A stretch of DNA of 64,000 nucleotides. Origin: Flaviflexus equikiangi. GTDB lineage: Bacteria; Actinomycetota; Actinomycetes; Actinomycetales; Actinomycetaceae. The DNA is taken from contig NZ_CP059676.1 of the NCBI RefSeq assembly GCF_014069875.1, positions 1,984,001-2,048,000 of the forward strand, read 5' to 3'. Position 1 is the first letter of the stretch, and each line of letters opens with the position of its first letter. Under the pieces are notes generated by a model, which saw only the letters and a program-made list of their open reading frames with translations, had not been told where the DNA came from and searched no databases. Of the stretch, positions 61,247 to 64,000 are shown piece by piece. Made by a program: the position numbers and the translations under genes.

Positions 61247-61787
61247 TGTAGTTCCTTGGGACGTTGTGAACGCTCGAGTTAGATGAAGACCTCCGGCAGG
61301 ATGTGGGTTACCACACACGCATCCTGACCCGGAGGTCTTCATGTCCCACGCTAACGCACCCCTCACCCCAATCGGCAGAAAACGCCTCGCCGCCCTAATC
61401 GTCGATGATGGGTGGTCGATCAGACGCGCGGCCGAACGATTCCAGGTCTCACCCGCGACCGCTTCGAAATGGGCGTCCAGATACCGGGCCGGTGAACCCC
61501 TCACCGACCGTTCGTCGCGGCCGCATCATTCACCCACACGACTCCCGAAACGACGTGAGCGTCGCATCATCTCGCTGCGCTTCACCCGCAGGTGGGGGCC
61601 TCACCGCATCAGTTACCGCCTTGGCATCCCGCGCTCGACGATCGAGCGTGTCCTCGCCCGCTACCAGATGCCCCTACTCGCTCATGTTGATCAGGCGACC
61701 GGGTTGCCAGTGCGAAAGCCACGGATCGTACGCTACGAGAAGCAGGCACCGGGTGAGCTCGTGCATGTCGATATCAAGAAGCTTGGT

Positions 61788-61795
61788 CGTATCCC
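61788..61795. repeat. Left target-site duplication of the IS256 element (CGTATCCC)
   Basis: These eight bases are repeated exactly at 63221-63228, the length expected for IS256-family transposition. Confidence 0.9.
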
Positions 61796-63220
61796 AGTAG
61801 TGCCCCTTAGAGTGGTGTAGCCCCCGGGGTGGTCGTGAGCGTCGTTGCTGACGTGGACACGGTCACCGTGGGATCCTTCGAGAAAGCTCTCTACTTCCCA
61901 CTCGAAAGGACATCGCCACGATGACCGCTCCTCATATTATCGACCCTGCAGGCCTGCTCCGTGAAGCCCTGGCCGAAGCATCCCCGGACTTGATGCGCGA
62001 TCTGCTGCAGGCCATGATCAACGCCCTGCTTTCAGCAGACGCCGATGCCGTGGTCGGGGCGGAATGGGGCAAGCCCAGCCCCGACCGCCGCACCCAGCGC
62101 AACGGCTACCGCCACCGGCCCCTGGACACCCGGGTCGGCACAGTGGATGTTGCTGTCCCAAAACTCAGATCGGGCACATATTTTCCCGACTGGCTGCTCG
62201 AGCGCAGAAAACGAGCCGAAACAGCACTGATCACGGTCGTGGCTGACTGCTACCTCGCCGGCGTCAGCACTCGGCGGATGGATAAGCTCGTGAAAACCCT
62301 GGGTATTCATTCCCTGTCGAAGTCGCAGGTCTCGCGCATGGCTACTGACCTGGACGAGCACGTGGACCAGTTCCGTCACCGCCCGCTCGATGAGGCCGGC
62401 CCGTTCACGTTCGTCGCTGCTGACGCGCTGACCATGAAGGTCCGCGAGGGCGGGCGTGTGATTAACGCGGTCGTCCTCATCGCTACCGGCGTCAATGCCG
62501 ATGGTAGGCGTGAAGTCCTCGGCCTGCGGGTTGCGACCAGTGAGACCGGGGCGGCATGGAACTCCTTCTTCGCCGACCTCGTCGCACGCGGCCTGACCGG
62601 CGTGCGTTTAGTGACTTCTGATGCTCATGCGGGCCTGATCGAGGCGGTCGCAGCGAACCTGCCGGGTGCGTCCTGGCAGCGATGCCGCACGCACTACGCC
62701 GCGAACCTGATGAGCGTGTGCCCCAAGAGCTACTGGCCGGCAGTCAAAGCGATGCTGCACTCGGTCTACGACCAGCCCGACGCAGCCAGTGTCCACGCCC
62801 AATTCGACCGGCTCTTGGACTACGTCGGCGATAAGCTCCCTGAAGCTCACGATCATCTGGACGGCGCACGTGCCGATATCCTTGCCTTCACCGGTTTCCC
62901 GACCGGGGTGTGGGCCCAGATCTGGTCCAACAACCCCAATGAGCGCCTCAACCGCGAGATCCGTCGCCGCACCGATTCGGTGGGGATCTTCCCCAACCGA
63001 GAGGCGATCATCCGCCTGGTCGGTGCGGTCCTGGCCGAGCAGACCGATGAATGGGCCGAAGGGCGCCGCTACCTCAGCCTCGACGTTCTCGCCAGAAGCC
63101 GCCTCCACATGCTTCCCGAGACCACAGACGAGGTGAGCGACGATCCTCTCGAACTGACCGCCTAACCACTAATTGAAGAACCGAAGGAACACCGGCTACA
63201 CCACTCAAAGGGACTTGACC
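61796..63220 (+). mobile_element. IS256-family insertion sequence, complete
   Basis: This 1425-bp element has 26-bp imperfect terminal inverted repeats (61796-61821 and the complement of 63195-63220; 20 of 26 identical, the inner 12 perfect) and one intact transposase gene. It lies inside the IS481-family transposase and is bounded by 8-bp duplications. Confidence 0.92.
61921..63165 (+). CDS. IS256-family (mutator-type) transposase
   Basis: This 414-residue transposase has the DDE residues Asp168 (FVAADALTM), Asp234 (VTSDAHAGL) and Glu341 (NNPNERLNREI), plus the CRTHYAANL segment typical of IS256/mutator enzymes. It is intact, so the element may be active. AAAGGA lies 11 nt before the ATG. 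Confidence 0.95.
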   Translation: MTAPHIIDPAGLLREALAEASPDLMRDLLQAMINALLSADADAVVGAEWGKPSPDRRTQRNGYRHRPLDTRVGTVDVAVPKLRSGTYFPDWLLERRKRAETALITVVADCYLAGVSTRRMDKLVKTLGIHSLSKSQVSRMATDLDEHVDQFRHRPLDEAGPFTFVAADALTMKVREGGRVINAVVLIATGVNADGRREVLGLRVATSETGAAWNSFFADLVARGLTGVRLVTSDAHAGLIEAVAANLPGASWQRCRTHYAANLMSVCPKSYWPAVKAMLHSVYDQPDAASVHAQFDRLLDYVGDKLPEAHDHLDGARADILAFTGFPTGVWAQIWSNNPNERLNREIRRRTDSVGIFPNREAIIRLVGAVLAEQTDEWAEGRRYLSLDVLARSRLHMLPETTDEVSDDPLELTA

Positions 63221-63228
63221 CGTATCCC
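63221..63228. repeat. Right target-site duplication of the IS256 element (CGTATCCC)
   Basis: Second copy of 61788-61795; the IS481 transposase reading frame resumes directly after it. Confidence 0.9.
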
Positions 63229-63743
63229 CGACGGTGGTGGGCATCGCATGCTTGGCCGACAGGCCGGAAAGAAACATAACACTGGCCATGGAAGACCCGG
63301 ACGCGGGTACGCCTACCTGCATCACGCAGTCGATGATTATTCCCGGCTCGCGTATTCCGAGATCCTCTCTAATGAGAAGAAAGAAACTGCGTCTGGGTTC
63401 TGGGAACGCGCCCGTGCTTTCTTCGCCCAGGCCGGCGTAACCGTTTCCGCGGTGATGACTGACAACGGGGCATGCTACCGCTCACACGCCTTCAGAATTG
63501 CTTTGGGCCCAGAGGTAAAGCATCGATTTACTCGCCCGTATCGGCCGCAAACTAATGGGAAAGTTGAACGGTTCAACCGCACACTTACTGCAGAGTGGGC
63601 GTACGCGGCTATGTATGTCAGTGATGAAGCCAGGGCCGCAACGTACGATGCCTGGCTACATCACTACAATCATCATCGACCCCATACCGGGATCGGTGGG
63701 CAGACTCCCTCGGATCGTGTTCACAACCTCACTGGGAACTACA

Positions 63744-63749
63744 ACTAGT
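63744..63749. repeat. Right target-site duplication of the IS481 element (ACTAGT)
   Basis: Second copy of 61241-61246. It provides the stop codon of the IS481 transposase on the plus strand and of the cyclase-family gene on the minus strand. Confidence 0.9.
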
Positions 63750-64000
63750 CCTCGAGCAGCGCCATCGCGTTCACCTGCGATGAATCGACTCCCTTGATCC
63801 GGAGCGGCCCGAGCGTGACGAGCTTGATCGTCTTGTCCCCGATCGCCTTCATGCTCATGTCCTCGATGCCGACGATGATGTGGTCGGAGTAGTTGCCGAG
63901 GAGCCAGCGGTGCGCTTCGGGCCCCGATCGTTCGTCGGGGCGGCGATCGACATCCAGTCCATGCCGATGCAGTCGAGCTCGGGGAACTCTCCGCACAGCC
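63745..64000 (-). pseudogene. Cyclase-family (kynurenine formamidase-like) gene, C-terminal part with an apparent frameshift, 5' end outside the window
   Basis: The minus strand encodes a cyclase-family C-terminus in two frames. The upstream part reads CGEFPELDCIGMDWMSIAAPTN and the downstream part GPEAHRWLLGNYSDHIIVGIEDMS up to a TAG at 63745. The two join well if one base is restored near 63922-63930. The family comprises metal-dependent hydrolases such as arylformamidase and related actinobacterial enzymes. It could be a true pseudogene or a sequencing error. Before the IS481 insertion its stop overlapped that of the FadR-type regulator, which makes it a possible target of that regulator. 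Confidence 0.7.

Larger units (their letters stand above)
61247..63743 (+). mobile_element. IS481-family insertion sequence, interrupted by an IS256-family element
   Basis: The ends start TGTAGTTCC and are related over 25 bp (61247-61271 and the complement of 63719-63743; 21 of 25 identical). The outer element without the inner insertion and one copy of the inner duplication is 1064 bp, normal for IS481. It is flanked by ACTAGT on both sides. Its single transposase gene is split. Confidence 0.92.
61341..63748 (+). pseudogene. IS481-family transposase, disrupted by the IS256 insertion
   Basis: Joining 61341-61795 with 63229-63748 restores one frame of 324 residues. It has an N-terminal helix-turn-helix (about 20-48) and an rve/DDE core with Asp144, Asp230 in MTDNG and Glu265. 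The break falls inside the codon of Pro152. Removing the inner element together with one CGTATCCC copy repairs the gene exactly, so the insertion is recent. The stop codon TAG is supplied by the target duplication and not by the element. Confidence 0.92.

Noticed and set aside
61247-63743. Composite transposon carrying cargo
   Set aside because: There are no two like copies flanking cargo. The structure is one IS inside another, with each boundary and duplication identified.
1-64000. tRNA, rRNA, prophage or replication origin
   Set aside because: Scanning the intergenic regions by eye showed no tRNA-like T-loop with matching acceptor stem, no rRNA, no phage structural genes and no DnaA-box cluster. 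A tRNA scan program would be the decisive test.

Overview
The window comes from a high-GC Gram-positive bacterium, almost certainly an actinobacterium and plausibly a member of the Actinomycetaceae. The evidence is the strong GC-biased codon use, the run tilS-hpt-ftsH-folE-folP-folB/K-DUF3180-PH-PH-DUF2520-panC-panD with lysS nearby, clpC with a ClgR-like box, a DtxR/IdeR-type iron box, and many genes whose start codon lies 6-7 nt after a TANNNT -10 element (leaderless transcripts). The species cannot be named from the sequence alone.

Layout. (1) 1-10337, minus strand: a carbohydrate or alditol catabolic operon. In transcription order it holds an unrecognised polytopic membrane protein, an AraL/NagD-type HAD phosphatase, an FGGY kinase, a DeoR regulator, an AraM-type glycerol-1-phosphate dehydrogenase, an AraB-type ribulokinase, an AraD-type epimerase, a second FGGY kinase and a GpsA-like dehydrogenase cut by the left edge. 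It resembles the B. subtilis ara operon but has no arabinose isomerase in view. (2) 10910-13259, plus strand: a Cof-type phosphatase, an SMP-30/gluconolactonase-like protein and a uridine-kinase-like NTPase. (3) 13305-17941: a zinc alcohol dehydrogenase, the Kup potassium transporter and lysyl-tRNA synthetase. (4) 18223-22333: glpABC, the anaerobic glycerol-3-phosphate dehydrogenase. (5) 22388-35201, minus strand: pantothenate genes, two PH-domain membrane proteins, folate genes, FtsH, HPRT, TilS, a zincin and a D,D-carboxypeptidase. (6) 35266-42680: pyrophosphatase, an NlpC/P60 hydrolase with a long Thr-Pro linker, metY-metX behind an unusually structured upstream region, an alpha/beta hydrolase and a RAMA-like protein. 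(7) 42727-48681: a GlcD-GlcF-like flavo-iron-sulfur dehydrogenase, feoABC and an RpiB-family isomerase. (8) 48995-60072: pyruvate phosphate dikinase, an HdeD protein, formate-THF ligase, ClpC, D-aminoacyl-tRNA deacylase, YgfZ, a nitrobindin-like protein and small membrane proteins. (9) 60535-64000: a FadR-type regulator and a frameshifted cyclase-family gene that were once tail-to-tail, now separated by an IS481-family element that is itself split by an IS256-family element.

How the parts fit. Region 1 can phosphorylate several polyols or ketoses and feed an AraD product to the pentose phosphate pathway. The GpsA-like and AraM-like dehydrogenases, together with glpABC, point to extensive handling of glycerol phosphates. 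ppdK and fhs serve pyruvate/PEP and one-carbon metabolism, and fhs connects to the folate block. The best leads for something undescribed are the ara-like operon headed by an unknown membrane protein, the tiled stem-loops upstream of metY, a candidate small RNA upstream of the FadR-type gene, and the nested IS pair, whose ends and target duplications can be read to the base.
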